Part shown: piece after piece, positions 1 to 12,756 of the stretch
How the letters are laid out: every line of letters begins with the position of its first letter
How positions within the stretch are numbered: position 1 is the stretch's first letter
NCBI GenBank assembly: GCA_002099365.1
Contig: MSED01000003.1
Coordinates: 1,798,001-1,862,000, forward strand
Origin: Phialophora verrucosa
Lineage: Eukaryota; Ascomycota; Eurotiomycetes; Chaetothyriales; Herpotrichiellaceae
Length of the DNA stretch: 64,000 nucleotides
Reading direction: 5' to 3'
Made by a program: the position numbers and the translations under genes
Notes under the pieces: generated by a model
What the model was told of the DNA's origin: nothing
Database searches by the model: none
The model's input: only the letters and a program-made list of their open reading frames with translations

Positions 1-1313
1 CACCCATTCCCATTCCTCAGCTCAGGGTCGTCAACGGAGATCCACCCAGCAGTGCATCCCCGTGAGGAACCTGGCTTACGCCAACAACGGTCTCGACTGA
101 TAGCCAGGCTAAGACTTGTGGCCCAATTCTTCCTGGTCTGGATGCGTGGTGGTGCCCGAAGCAATGCGCTCATTTCTGAGATGTAATGATCTCCACACAA
201 CGCTGGCTTGTACCTTACCACATGCCCAAAGCAACATCGAGCTCCAGACATCGGAGCTAGCTGCGGACTGGACGTCGAATTTGTTTTGCGGGATCTTGAA
301 GCATAACTGATAACGACAATAACACAATCATGACCACTATCACGGCACGGCACCCGCACAACTCGGCCCCTTTCAACAAGCAAATTATTACGACATTAAT
401 AACACCATGATTTACGACTTCCCAATTCTTTTATTTGCACAACCTCGAGGCACAACTGAACGGACCTGGCGCGAGTCGGCACACGTACAGGCATTCAGTG
501 GCAGGCTCGAGAAACTGGTGGCAAGGCTTGGTCCTCTGTTTCATGCATTGGATGAGGGCGCTGGAAAGACTGCATAATTTGAGGAGGCACATTACTTTTC
601 TTATGATTTATCTCACGACTGGGGCATCGGCATCACAGAGGACAGAAGAGGACCCGCGAGGACCAGCGTTCCAGGTGGATCCTATCAGCACGTGTATTCA
701 ATCATCCCTCTGCAGTTTTGCGAACCTCCTTCGGCGGTGTCAGGCTGTACATAGGCAGCTACCTAAGTAACGAAACAACACACAGTACTAATAAGCGAAA
801 GTGATTCGTAGATCATGCTGGTCATGACTTACTGCCCTCAGAATGGACAATCCTCTCCTCCCAAGACCAGGATGGTCAACAGGTAGGCATATTGATGTGC
901 AGTCTCTCGACTCCAGTCTAACTCAGACCTATTTTTGAGGCCATAATCACCCCTTTACCAGAATATCCTGGTATCATAGCGAAAGATCAGACAGCACGGC
1001 ATCTCGTCAAACTTCCACAAAACCAACCTACCCCGGCTACTCCATGAGCCTTCTGACGCGATCGCTAATTTTTCATCTTCTGGCTCAGGGCGAGGAGGAA
1101 AACCTGTCATTCCGGGTGATCAACAGGTCTCAGACAATCCTCGCAGAGACTTGTCCTCGCATCCATATGTTTCGGAGACGGCATTTCCTGCCCATACCCA
1201 GAGCCATGTTCTTTCAGTGCGTTGTCGTGAAACAGACTGCCAAGCCCTTTCGGATCCTCATGGTCGTTCCCTGAAAATTCACATCGAAGTCCAGAGAACG
1301 TGCCCTATATTTT
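1..1313. other. Gene-free left edge
   Basis: Only short overlapping open frames on both strands, none with recognisable motifs or a convincing splice pattern. It ends at the stop codon of the small gene transcribed leftwards at 1314-1847 and probably contains that gene's 3' untranslated region. Confidence 0.5.
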
Positions 1314-1847
1314 TCATCTTCCACCGACTTTCCAAAAGTCTGCCTGACCACTCTCCAGCTGGCCCACTGCCGGTCCTCTGGCCTGCGCCGCGCTCTTCCC
1401 GGCGAAGAACGCGTCAATCGATCTCTGATTCCGCTCAATCTTCAGCGGTAGTACGGCTTCCGGGGGATGTTCCATGATATCGGCGTCCTGGTCCTCGTGC
1501 TCGCCCTCCTTGTGATGGCAGAAATCATCCAAATCCAGCACGTCGGACATGAGCACGGCTTCATCGAGATGGAACCGTTGCGCGTCGTACAGCTTCCGCA
1601 ATGTGTTCTCGTGGATGGCTTCTTCGTCAGGTCGATCGTCACGGTGTCGCTTGCGGGTTCGGCTGTTCAGATAGGGAACGGCTTGGACTCGGTGGAAGTC
1701 ATAAGGGGCCGGGTCGGCGTTGGAGGATTGCACCGTGCTTGTCGATAAGGGCGAAGACGAGGCGAGGGATGGTGTAGCTGAGCGGGGTTGTTGTTGGTAG
1801 GCAATGTTGTCTTCCTCGAACGCAGAGGCTTTTCGTTTCATGCCCAT
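1314..1847 (-). CDS. Small basic protein with a C-terminal PIP-box
   Basis: A single-exon frame of 177 residues starting MGMKRKAS; an upstream in-frame start would add 26 residues but MGMKRKAS looks like the natural N-terminus. It has a serine/threonine-rich N-terminal third, a basic cluster RTRKRHR that could be a nuclear localisation signal, and an acidic His/Asp/Glu-rich middle (DLDDFCHHKEGEHEDQD). Near the C-terminus residues 141-148 read QRSIDAFF, an exact match to the PCNA-interacting consensus Q-x-x-[ILM]-x-x-[FY]-[FY]. I do not recognise the family. By inference it is a nuclear protein that may dock on the sliding clamp. It is transcribed divergently from the MEMO1-like gene, with about 500 bases between their starts. 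Confidence 0.65.
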   Translation of the reverse strand: MGMKRKASAFEEDNIAYQQQPRSATPSLASSSPLSTSTVQSSNADPAPYDFHRVQAVPYLNSRTRKRHRDDRPDEEAIHENTLRKLYDAQRFHLDEAVLMSDVLDLDDFCHHKEGEHEDQDADIMEHPPEAVLPLKIERNQRSIDAFFAGKSAAQARGPAVGQLESGQADFWKVGGR

Positions 1848-2347
1848 TGTTGCGATGGTAGTGGTTGTTAGACTGCGAATCCAAGATACTGCGTTGTGGC
1901 CTTGAACTGACGCGCGTTGGAGCAAGCACTTTACGCGTCGCGTTCGGTTGCGCGACCGAGGGCTGCGAGTCCGGCTTTTCTGTCGCAGCCTGAGGCTCGT
2001 GTTGAGCGTAAGAAATGTCGGCCGGTTCTTCGATAAGTCGAGAGAGGCTGGTATTGCACTGTCGAGCTCGAATGAAGTATAGAATAAGGAGTACGGAGTA
2101 TGTTTCGGAGGATGAGGCTATGTAAGTGTGTAGCCAGCGAGAAAGCCTCCCGCGACGCCCAGCTTGGAGTCGCAGTGCGCTTGAGGCAACTGAGGCGGCC
2201 GAAACGAACCCCCGCACTGATGGCACAAAACACCCCGCGCTGCTTAACACTCGTCAGGCTCTCTTCACGCTGGCTCGCTGGCTCTCAACTTTACCGATCA
2301 TCGTCAACTCACCGCACACACTGCCCGATCGACCTAGGTTCAGAAGG
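1848..2347. promoter_or_regulatory. Bidirectional intergenic promoter
   Basis: About 500 bases separate the divergent starts at 1847 (minus) and 2348 (plus). Open frames run through it on both strands, but no conserved protein sequence is visible, so I read it as leaders plus a shared promoter. Confidence 0.45.
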
Positions 2348-3481
2348 ATGGCCGTCCGAGAAGCTTCACATGCCGGCTCGTGGTATTCTGGCAACAGTCG
2401 GCAGCTTGCGGCTCAACTCGACCAATGGTTAGCAGCTGTGCCCGAGAAAGATGTCCTCCCGGGCGTTGACAGCCTGCCGTTACCAGAAGCACGAGTAGTC
2501 ATATCACCACACGCCGGCTATGCATATTCTGGTCCTTGTGCAGCATGGGCCTACAAGTGCTTGAATCTCTCTAAAGCAAAGCGCATATTTATCCTGCATC
2601 CGTCCCATCACCATCACTTGACTACTGCTGCCCTCCCCGTCGTTGATGCCTACGAGACGCCCCTGTCAAAGGACCCTCTCCCTCTTGACCGTGAGACCAT
2701 CAAGCAGTTGTCCACGCTCTCTGCAACTGTACAAGGTCGGACCATTAAGTTCACAACCATGTCCCAGTCGGTAGATGAGGCTGAGCACAGTGCCGAAATG
2801 CAGCTGCCCTACATCCACCGGCTCCTGCAGAAACTATACCCCGGCCAGCCCGAGTCGTCGTATCCTCCCCTCGTCCCCATCATGGTTGGCGGCACGAATC
2901 CCGCAACCGAAGCTGCGTTGGGAAAGATTCTGGCTCCATATATCGCAGATGAAACAAACGCGTTCGTCATCTCCTCCGATTTCTGCCACTGGGGGAGCAG
3001 ATTTGGCTATACGTACTACCTACCGGACGCCCCGTCTCCGGCCTTGTCTCCACTGATGCTGCCCAACGGGGTGAGAGGAGAATTCACAACTGCGAAAGAG
3101 TCGGTCAATGAAGACGTCCATAAAGTGCCCACGCTGGGTCAAGGTCAGAACCTCAACTCAAGAAGCCAGATACCGCGGAGCGGACCTCAGATATTCGAGA
3201 GCATTGCACACGCTGACAGGGCGTGCATGTGCGCCATTGCCACGGGTCAGCACTCTGAATTTCTTCGTGTGCTCAAGGACACCGGAAACACCGTGTGTGG
3301 TCGACATCCGATTGGGGTGTTCATGGCTGGCCTGGAAGAAGTGGAGCGTTTGGAGAGGGAGCAAGGCCAAGATCCGGGCGACCGCAGAAGGTTCAAGTTC
3401 ATGCGGTACGAGAGGAGTAGTGACGCGGATAGCGTAAGGGATAGCAGTGTCAGCTACGTCTCCGCATTCGCCGTCCTGTGA
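2348..3481 (+). CDS. MEMO1-family protein
   Basis: An intronless 377-residue protein of the MEMO/AmmeMemoRadiSam-B family (human MEMO1, yeast Mho1). The start MAVREASHAGSWY matches the usual beginning of the family; the frame is open upstream but that part is not conserved-looking. Family blocks appear in order: SPHAGYAYSG with His55, HPSHHHH, a HSAEMQLPYIHRLL block, ISSDFCHWG and CGRHPIGV. The two early His residues and the late Cys correspond to the metal-binding site in the human protein. The C-terminus VRDSSVSYVSAFA also fits. Human MEMO1 is linked to redox, copper or iron handling and to ErbB2-driven motility; the fungal role is not well defined. An insertion of about 50 residues lies between the DFCHWG block and the HADRACMCAI segment. 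Confidence 0.93.
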   Translation: MAVREASHAGSWYSGNSRQLAAQLDQWLAAVPEKDVLPGVDSLPLPEARVVISPHAGYAYSGPCAAWAYKCLNLSKAKRIFILHPSHHHHLTTAALPVVDAYETPLSKDPLPLDRETIKQLSTLSATVQGRTIKFTTMSQSVDEAEHSAEMQLPYIHRLLQKLYPGQPESSYPPLVPIMVGGTNPATEAALGKILAPYIADETNAFVISSDFCHWGSRFGYTYYLPDAPSPALSPLMLPNGVRGEFTTAKESVNEDVHKVPTLGQGQNLNSRSQIPRSGPQIFESIAHADRACMCAIATGQHSEFLRVLKDTGNTVCGRHPIGVFMAGLEEVERLEREQGQDPGDRRRFKFMRYERSSDADSVRDSSVSYVSAFAVL

Positions 3482-4167
3482 GTTTGGTCAAGTGTTATGC
3501 GCTTCAAAGAGCACATATCGAACGAAGTCGGAGGGTAATTGGCTCCATCCCGACCGAAAAAGGGTTGTTTTAACCTATTGGCGTCGGGGGGGACGACGTC
3601 TCCAGAGGCCTGACGCTGCCGTGTGGAGGACATTGCCATGGAATCCCTCGTGTCATCCTCCTTTTCCAGAAACGGCCGCCTTACCATCTTTCCCCCGCTT
3701 CAGATGAGGCACACTGATCGTGCATTTAGCCGGCGCAGCGTGTCAGGCGAAGCTTCTGGCAAGATAGGGAGTAATCACCACCACAAACCTGGGGAGCGAC
3801 AAGATTACCAGGTGCAGCCGCTGGAAAGGACTGGGGGAAAGGAACAAGGCTGGCCGCTACTTAACATGCTTCTCATCGAGGCGTTCTTGTCAACACCTCA
3901 GGTCTCTGGCGGCAGAGAAAGCTGAAGCTGGTTACCGTACCGCTTCAAAGCACCAGATGGCTTTCTCCCGAGCAATGCGATGTAGTGGTTTCTAGCTTCA
4001 TTGCATATGCATGATACCCGTCGACGTTGTTGCTGTCGCAGGTTACGAGGGAAAGATCCGACGTCTCCATCGGATGCAATACCCGCTTGCAAGCGTATCC
4101 CTGCTCTTTCTGAATAGCCCCCTGCGGCGTTTTAGTGATTTTTTGCCTTGCATCGAGCCTTGAAGAT

Positions 4168-4190
4168 GTACGAGTACGAGTATTCGTACG
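4168..4190. repeat. GTACGA hexamer cluster
   Basis: GTACGAGTACGAG is followed directly by the inverted form TTCGTACG. Related copies lie close by at 4336-4390, 4671-4684, 5364-5386 and 5429-5445. Confidence 0.6.
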
Positions 4191-4335
4191 CCTCCGAGCA
4201 CTCGTCAACGCAAGAGATGTCCAAGCACGTCAGCATTCCCCTGCGGAGTTGGATGACGTTCCCGACTCCGCGATCCGCGAGGGTAATTCTGCAGGGATGG
4301 CCAGACATGTCCAACCAGAACGAAACAGACGATAG

Positions 4336-4390
4336 TACCGTACGAGTATGAGTAGGATACTCGTAGGACGAGTACTCGTACTCGTGTATT
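4336..4390. repeat. GTACGA/TACTCG alternating repeat
   Basis: A 55-base stretch made of TACGAGTATGAGTA followed by the opposite orientation (TACTCGTAGG, ACGAGTACTCGTACTCGT). The dodecamer ACGAGTACTCGT in it is a perfect palindrome. Confidence 0.65.
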
Positions 4391-6353
4391 CAAGGTGAGA
4401 ACCCTCCCAGACCCGCGCAAATCGCCCGTGCCTACCCGTACTGGGTACATACCCACGCCAGCAGACGTTCCTTGACTCGCATTCGTGCCCAGGTGGTATG
4501 AGTACGGATAATTCATCCAGATTTTACCCATCTCGGAACCATGTACTCGGTCCTGTGTGTTTTCCCACTCTCGGCGCATCGTAGGAAAATGATCGTCCGC
4601 TAAGAAGTACGGTGTGCAAAAGGATGATAACAATACATACGAGACCATCGAGTGCGGTAGTCCAAGTAGTTCGAGTACGAGTCCTATACTGTGAAAAGGT
4701 TGATCATCAGGACAGACTTTGACAAGAGCCACCACCAGCATGCATGGCGTACTCCTCGACAAGTCGATAAGCAAGCTTACGAGGTCCATACTGTATGTAG
4801 GAGGCAGTCTGTCCGCCTACTCGTTCCATACAGTATTGGTCGCTTTTGACTGGCACACTGGTCTAATCAATCAATCGATCGTCCTTGAGGAAAATGTCCG
4901 CGGCGCGTGATGCAGGCCGGAAGTGCGAGTTTCACCTATCTTACAGCAAGTATGACTGACTTGTGCCGGCGATATCCTCAAGACTGCTCCGTACGCTCCG
5001 CTCACCGACTGCTGCAAGCGACGCCGTCAATACGAGGAAATTTTGCTTTTCGTGACTCGCTACTGCGTTACTCTGCTATGCAGCTCTGGCAATGACGGCA
5101 CGGAAAATGGCCCCAGCCTGCACTGCAAGGCTTGGGTAAGCACCAAGTGAAGTGGTCGTTGATAAGCGAATGGCGCGCGCCAAATGCGGGGGTGCAGCCA
5201 TTTATTTTTCCCTCGTTCCCAAGGGGCGAGAAGAAGAAAAGTGCCATCTTCGATTGTCTGTCGGAGAGAGCGGGCAATCCGGACGTTTGGACCGGTGTTT
5301 TGCGCTTTCAGTGCCGCGGGCGTAACCAACGCTGTACCGAGTACCGCAGTCTTGTGTCTATTGAGTCCTCGTACTCGTTTACTCGTCGGTCGCTTCTTGC
5401 CCAAACAGCCTGTCTTGCAATACAGTCCAGTACGAGGTACTCGTGGTGATGTGTCGATGGTCTGTGCTTCCACTTGCTTGTAGACAGTCCTTCTCGAGGA
5501 CAGTCTACACCATTACCACCTGCGTTTCGTGGCTTGGCGAGGGGAAAACCATCGAGATCACAGCTCAAGCCACCTGACGGCGCCAATGCGCCCAGCTAGC
5601 GCGTCAAACCAATCACATGGCGGACATTAGTCCCGAAGCCGCCGAGGGCTCGTCAGCATTGGCAAAGGCTTGGGTGTGACGACAATGGGCACATCGCAAA
5701 AGGTGCAAAAGCTGATGGTTTTGTTTTCCTCGTTGTCCTAATTTGGCGCCAAACGGTGATCGGCATCTTGCTTCGGAGGGGGAGGCTCTTGGGGGCTGGG
5801 GAGATCGACAATGATGCCAGGTCATGACGTCCTCGTCGATCCATCCCACTCTCCTGGCGCCTGTTGCGAAGCTTGGGAGGCTGCATGAGGAGCCCGCAAT
5901 GCGGGCAGGTGACAACTCCCGGTCACTGCCGGACGGTTAGCTTTTGCGAGGTTTGGCTGGGGACGCTGAGCTTGGGCTGGAAGGCACAACTGCGCTCAAT
6001 CAACATGCGGTGAAAAAGGTAGGCGATAAGAAAATGCGAACAAAGAATGCGTAGAGGTAATATGTCAGGTTGGCATTAATTATGCAGGAAGTAATAGTTT
6101 GTTTTTTGAGCAAAAAACAATCCAAGCGCAACGCAGATTGGGTATCCAAGGAGACGTAGTGTGTTCTGCCAATCCCCATCCCCGATCCAGCTCCTATCTC
6201 CTGAAATATCGACGCCATAGCACTCAGCTTGCCTGAGCAATTAAGGCTTGATTTCAGGGTAATATGTGTGCACATGCGCATGCATGGCCCTCGTCCAGTG
6301 TCGATACTTCTGCCGTCGACATTATGGCGAGCTCTCGTAGGAAGAAGATCTGA

Positions 6354-7419
6354 TTATGCGGTGTGTTCGGTCTTGTTTTCATGGCGAATCTGCTTGCCCT
6401 TCTCCGACCAGGGGAAATGGATGACAGGGACGATGAAGAAGCTGTTCGAGGTATCGGCAATACCAGCGAGGGCGTTGTACCAGGCTAAGAAGGCGGCGAG
6501 GATACCAAAAGCTCCGCCAGCGCGTGTGAGACCGACATGAGGCGCGCCGTCCTGAAGGACCAAGTAGGAGCAGCCGAGCATGAGGAAGGCGAGATCCAGG
6601 GTGAAGAACAAGAGGAAGAACGCCACGGTGGACTTGAGCGTGCAGATGAGGAGTAGGAAGGTGAAGATGAACCATCCCTAGATATTCCAGTGAGCTTGAC
6701 GTGAACACAACTTATAGAATGCCACTTACCATCAAGTAGAAGCCCAAGCAGTCATACAAAGCCTTTTCGCTTTGCCCGGTTATGACAGTCTCCTCGATTT
6801 CGAACCCACCAGGAGTGAGAATGATGGCAAAGGAGATCCAGAAACCACCGTAGGATGATAGAGCGGTAGCACCGAAAGTGTTGCCGACGGCCATTTCCCT
6901 TCAAATTGAGCTTAGTGTTGCGCAACATGTTCAGCTGTTACCAGGACTTACCACATGCCAGCGCAAAGCTGAACGAGACCGCCGTACCCGAAGGCCAAGG
7001 AGATGATGATGCTAGGCACATGAACACCTCGAGTGCCCAAGTTGATCAAGCTGAGGACGAATGTGGTCAAGGCAAAAGCGGACAGACCGAGCGGAGCAGG
7101 GTTGGCGAACTTGCGACCCTCAACGGCTTTGTAGAGACCGGGTTGGAATTCACCACCAAAGGCTGAAAGCAATCTCATCAGTTACCGAGCGACTCCTTGA
7201 GTATCTCATCATCCTCGACTCACCGGGCAGAGTAGCGTCGTTGTTTGTCCGCATGTGAGCCAAAGGCCCATATCCGAAGCGGGCAGCATTTTGGGCGGTG
7301 GTCTTCTCTTCGTGGCTCATGCCTCTTGTAGCCATGTCGAAATCTTTGGCGTGAGTGGCGTGGTCGCCGTTGAGAGCAGCCGTATTGCTGGCGTTCGTAT
7401 GATCCGCGTTGGTTGCCAT
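6354..7419 (-). CDS. GPR1/FUN34/YaaH-family membrane protein (acetate-transporter type)
   Basis: Four exons on the minus strand: 7419-7224, 7162-6952, 6898-6730 and 6677-6354, joined by canonical GTGAGT/GTAAGT donors and AG acceptors, give 299 residues. The family signature NPAPLGL lies at about residues 86-92, the block AGMWEMAVGNTFGATALSSYGGFW is restored exactly by splicing exon 2 to exon 3, and six hydrophobic segments follow. Relatives include yeast Ady2/Ato1 and Aspergillus AcpA and AlcS, plasma-membrane proteins tied to acetate or ammonium transport. The hydrophilic N-terminus of about 80 residues is usual for the fungal forms. The substrate here is inferred only. No related gene is adjacent. 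Confidence 0.93.
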
Positions 7420-10400
7420 GGTGAGTGCAGTGGTATCAATCGAGTATGGAACTGTACTGAGGGCAAAGTGAAAGTTGAATGAACACGCTGGTAGCGAACA
7501 CTAATCACGGAGGACGTTCTGGAGCAAAAGCGGAAGGGAGGGTAGGCGATGTCACAGGGGACGTGAGTGTTTTATGTACGCTTTGACCGCGTCAAAGACT
7601 GATGGGCGCGCAAAGCTAGGGATCTCTGGGGAAGGGGAAAAGGAGCTACTCGTATACGGAGTCGGCGGGGTGGAACTTTTCCCGTTTACTTTTCACGGTG
7701 TGATTCTGGTGGACCCGACATGAAAGAGAATGGAGCCGTTGAAACGAGACTAAGGCACTGAATCGCGACGGAGAGTGGACAGACGGTGCTGGGGAGGGGT
7801 GGAGGGATGACAAGGTGAGGTCTGATCACCGCGGTTGGTTCATTCTTGGGACTGACAGGCATGTTCTGCATTGGTAAACTTCTGTTTGCAATGACGGAGC
7901 TCTGGACGATTTGAGGAAGAAGGATGGTTTCTGGAAGCGATGTCAGTGGACCGGAGAAGGAGGACACACATTATGCCGTTTAGCCTGTTATGCCAGCCAC
8001 GAATCACAATGCCACGAACGCTAGGAAGCTTCCCACATCACTGCTCGGGAAGTGGGCATCACTTGGCCAGGGTACAACGGGCGAGCGGAGGAAAAGCTTT
8101 TTGGGCAGTCATTACCAAGGCGCCTAGTTAGGGCAACTGGCGGTGTTCTAAGGAGACCAAGAGCCCTCAAGAAATGCCCTGCAGCAGACCGTCACGCCAC
8201 GATGCTTGGTCCTGGCATTGACGTAATTGCAGAGCACGAGCAAAAAGAGACAGTATCATCAAAGCGAGCAAGCAGCAAGAGAAAAGGGTACGAGTAAATA
8301 GAGCAGAAAATGAAGATCGAAGCACTGTGGATGCGATCAGAAAATGCACTACGAGTACTTGGAGTCTACCTTCCCTGTCCAGAAATTAGCCGTGGAACGG
8401 AGATGGTGATGAGCGTATCTGCAGGCCCATCGTGATTAGGAGAGCGATCCCGTCTGGTTTTCCAATCTGGAAACGGCGGTCGCGGACAGTCAAGCCGTGT
8501 GGCCGTTCGCACATCAGCACGGCGTGCTGGAATGTCGTGTTAGAAATCAATGCCAGTGACAAGACGCCGCATGACCGAGCACGCTGGAGCTTTGATTTGA
8601 ATGGCTGAATCGGGCGAGGCAATGATGCAACTGTCATCAGATCGAGGTCAAAACTCAAACTTTGTCCTGCTCGCAACTCCACAAACTTGATCTCCATGCT
8701 CACTCCACCATTTCGAGTTCTCGGCAGCCACAGCCTAAGAGAGTAGTTTCTTTGCCCCCAGAGCACGAGTACAGCAGTGACATGTTTATATGCCAAGCCC
8801 TGGCGCACCCTGACGAGCTTCAGTTTGTTCCAGTTTAATTCGAGAATAGCCTTGGTATTGTATATATTTTTGCTCATCGCTGTCGAACAGAGCAAGGTCT
8901 ACTTCTTTCGCATATCACAACCTGTCTACTGGCACTTGGCCGTCTCGGCGCTTCGTTGCTGACGTCTTGGTACTGATGGGCCTTACATCACTTTCTCATC
9001 TGGCGCGAACGTTGCCGCACCAAGTCGCAAGCACTTTACGAGACTTCGGTTGACTGGAATTAAACGCCCATTATCGTTCTCCGTTATTGTCATGTCCGTG
9101 CTGCGGCGAGTCGCGACAGAGAACAGAGTTTGACCATCACGCCAGATTGTGTTGTGCGCCAAGAATCATCAGATGATCTATCTTTGGCGGCGCTCACGCT
9201 GCTCCGGAGCGAGATCGTGCGCAGCGCCACATTTTCTGCGCCCTCCGTCGACTTCCCCATGCCTCGTCAGCCCTGGCCCCAGGAAGTATCGGAATGTGTC
9301 ACCAACGGTCCAGCTCTTTCCCCAAAACTAACGGGCTTCTAGAAAACTCGCCACGAAACCTTCTCTTGACTGCCCGAAACGACCATACTCGCGCACCTGC
9401 CGGGTCCTTGCGATGACGGTAAGTCCTGACGGCTTTTGCTGTTCGCCACTTCCACTGCCCCGGATTACTTGCCACGAGCTTCCAGGCTCGACCGTATGCG
9501 ACCTTCGTATATGTGGACCTGAATATTCCGTGTCAGGCCAAAGTCACGCCAGACTTCGAAGCCGCCGAATTGCTTCTGCAGCGGACTGCCGCGATGGCAA
9601 CACATCTGAGAAGATGGGCGCACAAAACAACCTTTGACCGGGTACCAGGATGACTTTGTCGCCGTGTTGAGAATCCTCGAGTCCTCGCGCAAGGCCGAGT
9701 TTGCCCTATTTCTCCACTCACCTGGCGATGTGGCGCTCAATCGCGGATTCTTAATGTACTATATGATTTCGTTGTTATTCAAAGGTCAATAGTCCCTATA
9801 GCCCAAGCACAGCATTGTGAAGCAGGGGGTTGTGAAAAGCCACCCGCGGTTTCTGTAAGATAATTTCAAGGAATTTCATCGACTTCCTGATTTTTCCGTC
9901 GACGGCCTGGGCCTGGGGAACATGTAAGACTGCGCGGTTCGTGGCCAGGGACCTTGGCAAACACTGCACTGCTGGTACCTGGAAAGCCTAACTGTCGCTC
10001 GTACGACCTGTACTTGTTGACTCAGAGCATAGTAAATCCGCGACCTCGATGCCGAGATAACTATCCTAGCAAACGGGCTCCAAGTTGTCAAGCCAAAGTT
10101 ATCGGAGGACTTGATCATGACGAATTGCTCGCTTCAATGCCGCCCGCGATAATGCGGAACTACAACATGGATGGCTCTTGTGCTCTGGCTGTCTTCGCAC
10201 CCAAGTCGCTGTATGGAGGGCAAAAAGTTCGAATCAGAGCGACGAGAGCACTTCCTGACCGAGAAACTGCATCAGCCTATATACACGATAGCCAAAGGCG
10301 GCACATTATATCCCAAGTTCAACAATTTGGTGGCCCGGGGAAAAGAGACCAACTGGACCACAATTACTGTAGTGACAATCTCTATGTAACGGCTCTGAAG

Positions 10401-12756
10401 GGACTTTGCCCTCGAGCAGGCCGAGACTGCACGAGGTTTGCAACCTTGTCAAGGTAAACGTGCTGATACGACCCAATGCCTCACCCAGACGGTGTTGTGG
10501 CAGCAACAGAGACAGTGCTCATGGTGGTGGTATCTCGCTACCAGTGTTGGTTCTGCTGCGGTCAGGGAAACTCCGATAGCAATCATGTTTGAACCGCCAG
10601 AGTGTGTGGTTGAAGGAGATGTCGCGCATGAGGCCTGAGCGGTGCGAGTATCCCCAGTTCATCAATTCCGGGTCAGTGGGTCTTCCAAGGTCCAGGGAGT
10701 TCATTGCACCAGGTAGGGAGGCTTAAGCTCGATTCACGAGGCCCGAGCCCCTGCGCTCCGACAAGTCCTCCTATGCAGTCAGTGACGACTCACTTACCTC
10801 CACCTGCCTCTGACCAGCACAACAGCCGTGCCCGCCATGATGGTTTTCTCGACAAGACACCAGATGGAGATGAGCTGCCACTGAGACGGTGAAGGGTAGT
10901 AAGGCTCTGTACTAGAAGAAGATGGAGCGAATAAGACCACACGCAAAAGATGGGATGTGAAGAACACTGGAAACCAGGGGGCGTCAAGCCCGGCTCACTC
11001 AAGTTCTATGTAGTATTGAGACCTGAGATAGCCTCCGGCACGATTCTGGCCACGACGTACACAGCGTCATATATCCAGCAAGGTTTGCATTGACCAGCCA
11101 GTCCATCGTAGAGATCGAACTGTCAGTAATGAAAACAACAGTCGAGGCCGAAAGATGTGAAGGAATGAGCTCGCGGTCCTCCGTGTCTGTGCATGGCCGC
11201 ATTGGAGTCAAGCACCTTTCGAGCGGCAGATTGCGTTCCTTCGTCAATTCTTTGCCCTCTTGCAAAGCCCACGCACCTGCTGTATCCCTGACTGTCCAGA
11301 CATGATACCTGCGGTCTTGAGTCGCAGCGGAGTCGACGTCGGTCCGCTGTCTCCTAGGTGTCCCTCAAACGAGGAACTATTCCAGCCAATGAAAAACAGC
11401 AGCATCCTATCGCGCTTGGAGCCCAGAACCCCTTAACGCTATTTGTTTCGGATTCGTGTGAGAACTCCCCAAATTCAGTCGACGAGTATAGAGGTCGAGA
11501 ATATCAGCATTTCACTGTTCGGGATCGCCCAACTTCAGCCATCCTTCGAGCAGTGCCTTATTTAGCCCGTGCCGCCCTTCTTCTCGACCATGCCTGCAGA
11601 CAACCGTTAACATTTCGTCTTCCGGAGCGTGGCGAGAGGGGCAAAATCCTGCGGATCTGGCCGTACGGATTGACTGGACGGATGATGCCATGGGCCCGTT
11701 AGTGATGGTACCTGAAGGGCAGGAGGACCGTTCTGCATCCGCCGGTCTTCACGAACTGGCTGCGGATATGGGTCATCGGGATCGCGGTCTTGAAGGTTGT
11801 CATTGTAGAAATTCGTGTGGCGGCTGTACCTGTGAGGAGTATGACCTCGTTGCGTCGCTCCGTAAAAAGATCGCGAAGGATGATGAAATGGTCTCCCATG
11901 AGGCTATGTCCGAGCGTGAGAGAGCCGGGCCGGCGGATGAGGAGCGTTGGATGCTGACCCTGGACCATGGTAGCATGTAAATAGAGCGCTGAGACGTGAT
12001 ACGGAATATGATATTGGCACGAGGCCATGCTCATTTGTGAAGATATTGTCAATGCCCATCGCAGGATCGACGGTTAGTTCCTCCAGTATGCAAGTGTTTA
12101 GGGTGGCCAGTTTTGAGTACTGATAAGAATATCACCATGTTAGCAGAGGGCAACTGTGCTAGAGCTCAACACCCCGCGACAATTCGACGCGTAAGTTCTG
12201 TTGGCTGCAGTCGTTGACTACGCGCTTAAATTCAGCCTCGCTGAAAACAGCTCTGTCGCTTTCCGATGGCCGCGTGGCCTTCCTTACCACCCGCTCAGTG
12301 TGTTCTTAGCTCTTCAGCTCTTCCGCACGCTCAAGCTCGTTTGGCGAGTAGTTGGACGCTCTTGGCGATTGACGGCACCTCGTGATTTTGCTGCAGGAAG
12401 ACAGCATCGACGAGATGCCTCAGACCAAGATCTGGGGACTGTTACGCACATGTTGGCTAATTGCTAGATCAGCCAAATAACCTCGCCGGTGCTCTTCAGC
12501 GGTCGAGTAATCGAGTAACACGACTGAGCGATCGATATGAAGGTAAGGCGGCGAGGATCGGAGTAACCGTGCGCCAATTCGCGATCGCTAATAGCCGCCG
12601 ATGCCTCATTATGCCTCCACGCATGCACCTCAGACAGTATTGAAGGAGGTACTTAGGTAGGCCACGTGTCAGATGGAAGAGAGAGGTGAACGGCGAGCAA
12701 GGCTGATAATACTTGGGCAGTTCATTTGAGACTCAAAATCACGAAGGCGAGGCAAC

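Larger units (their letters stand above)
3482..6353. other. Long gene-free stretch with GTACGA repeat clusters
   Basis: Nearly 2.9 kb with no supported gene. It contains several clusters of the hexamer GTACGA and its complement, listed separately, and an imperfect 12-base-arm inverted repeat at about 5479-5510 (TGTAGACAGTCC with GGACAGTCTACA). The open frames here overlap one another on both strands and show no protein motif. Confidence 0.5.

Noticed and set aside
4205..4789. 194-codon minus-strand frame over the GTACGA clusters
   Set aside because: Much of the translation is repeated Tyr/Ser/Arg/Val from the hexamer; not protein-like.
8386..8895. 169-codon minus-strand frame in the gene-poor block
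   Set aside because: No recognisable motif, no conserved-looking blocks and no supporting promoter or splice pattern.
9954..10457. 167-codon plus-strand frame
   Set aside because: Composition looks random and competing frames overlap it; no family recognised.
10519..10860. Short exon MAGTAVVLVRGRWR with a GTAAGT donor followed by a 61-codon frame
   Set aside because: It resembles the first-exon layout of the 75-residue family superficially, but the exon length differs and no conserved core follows.
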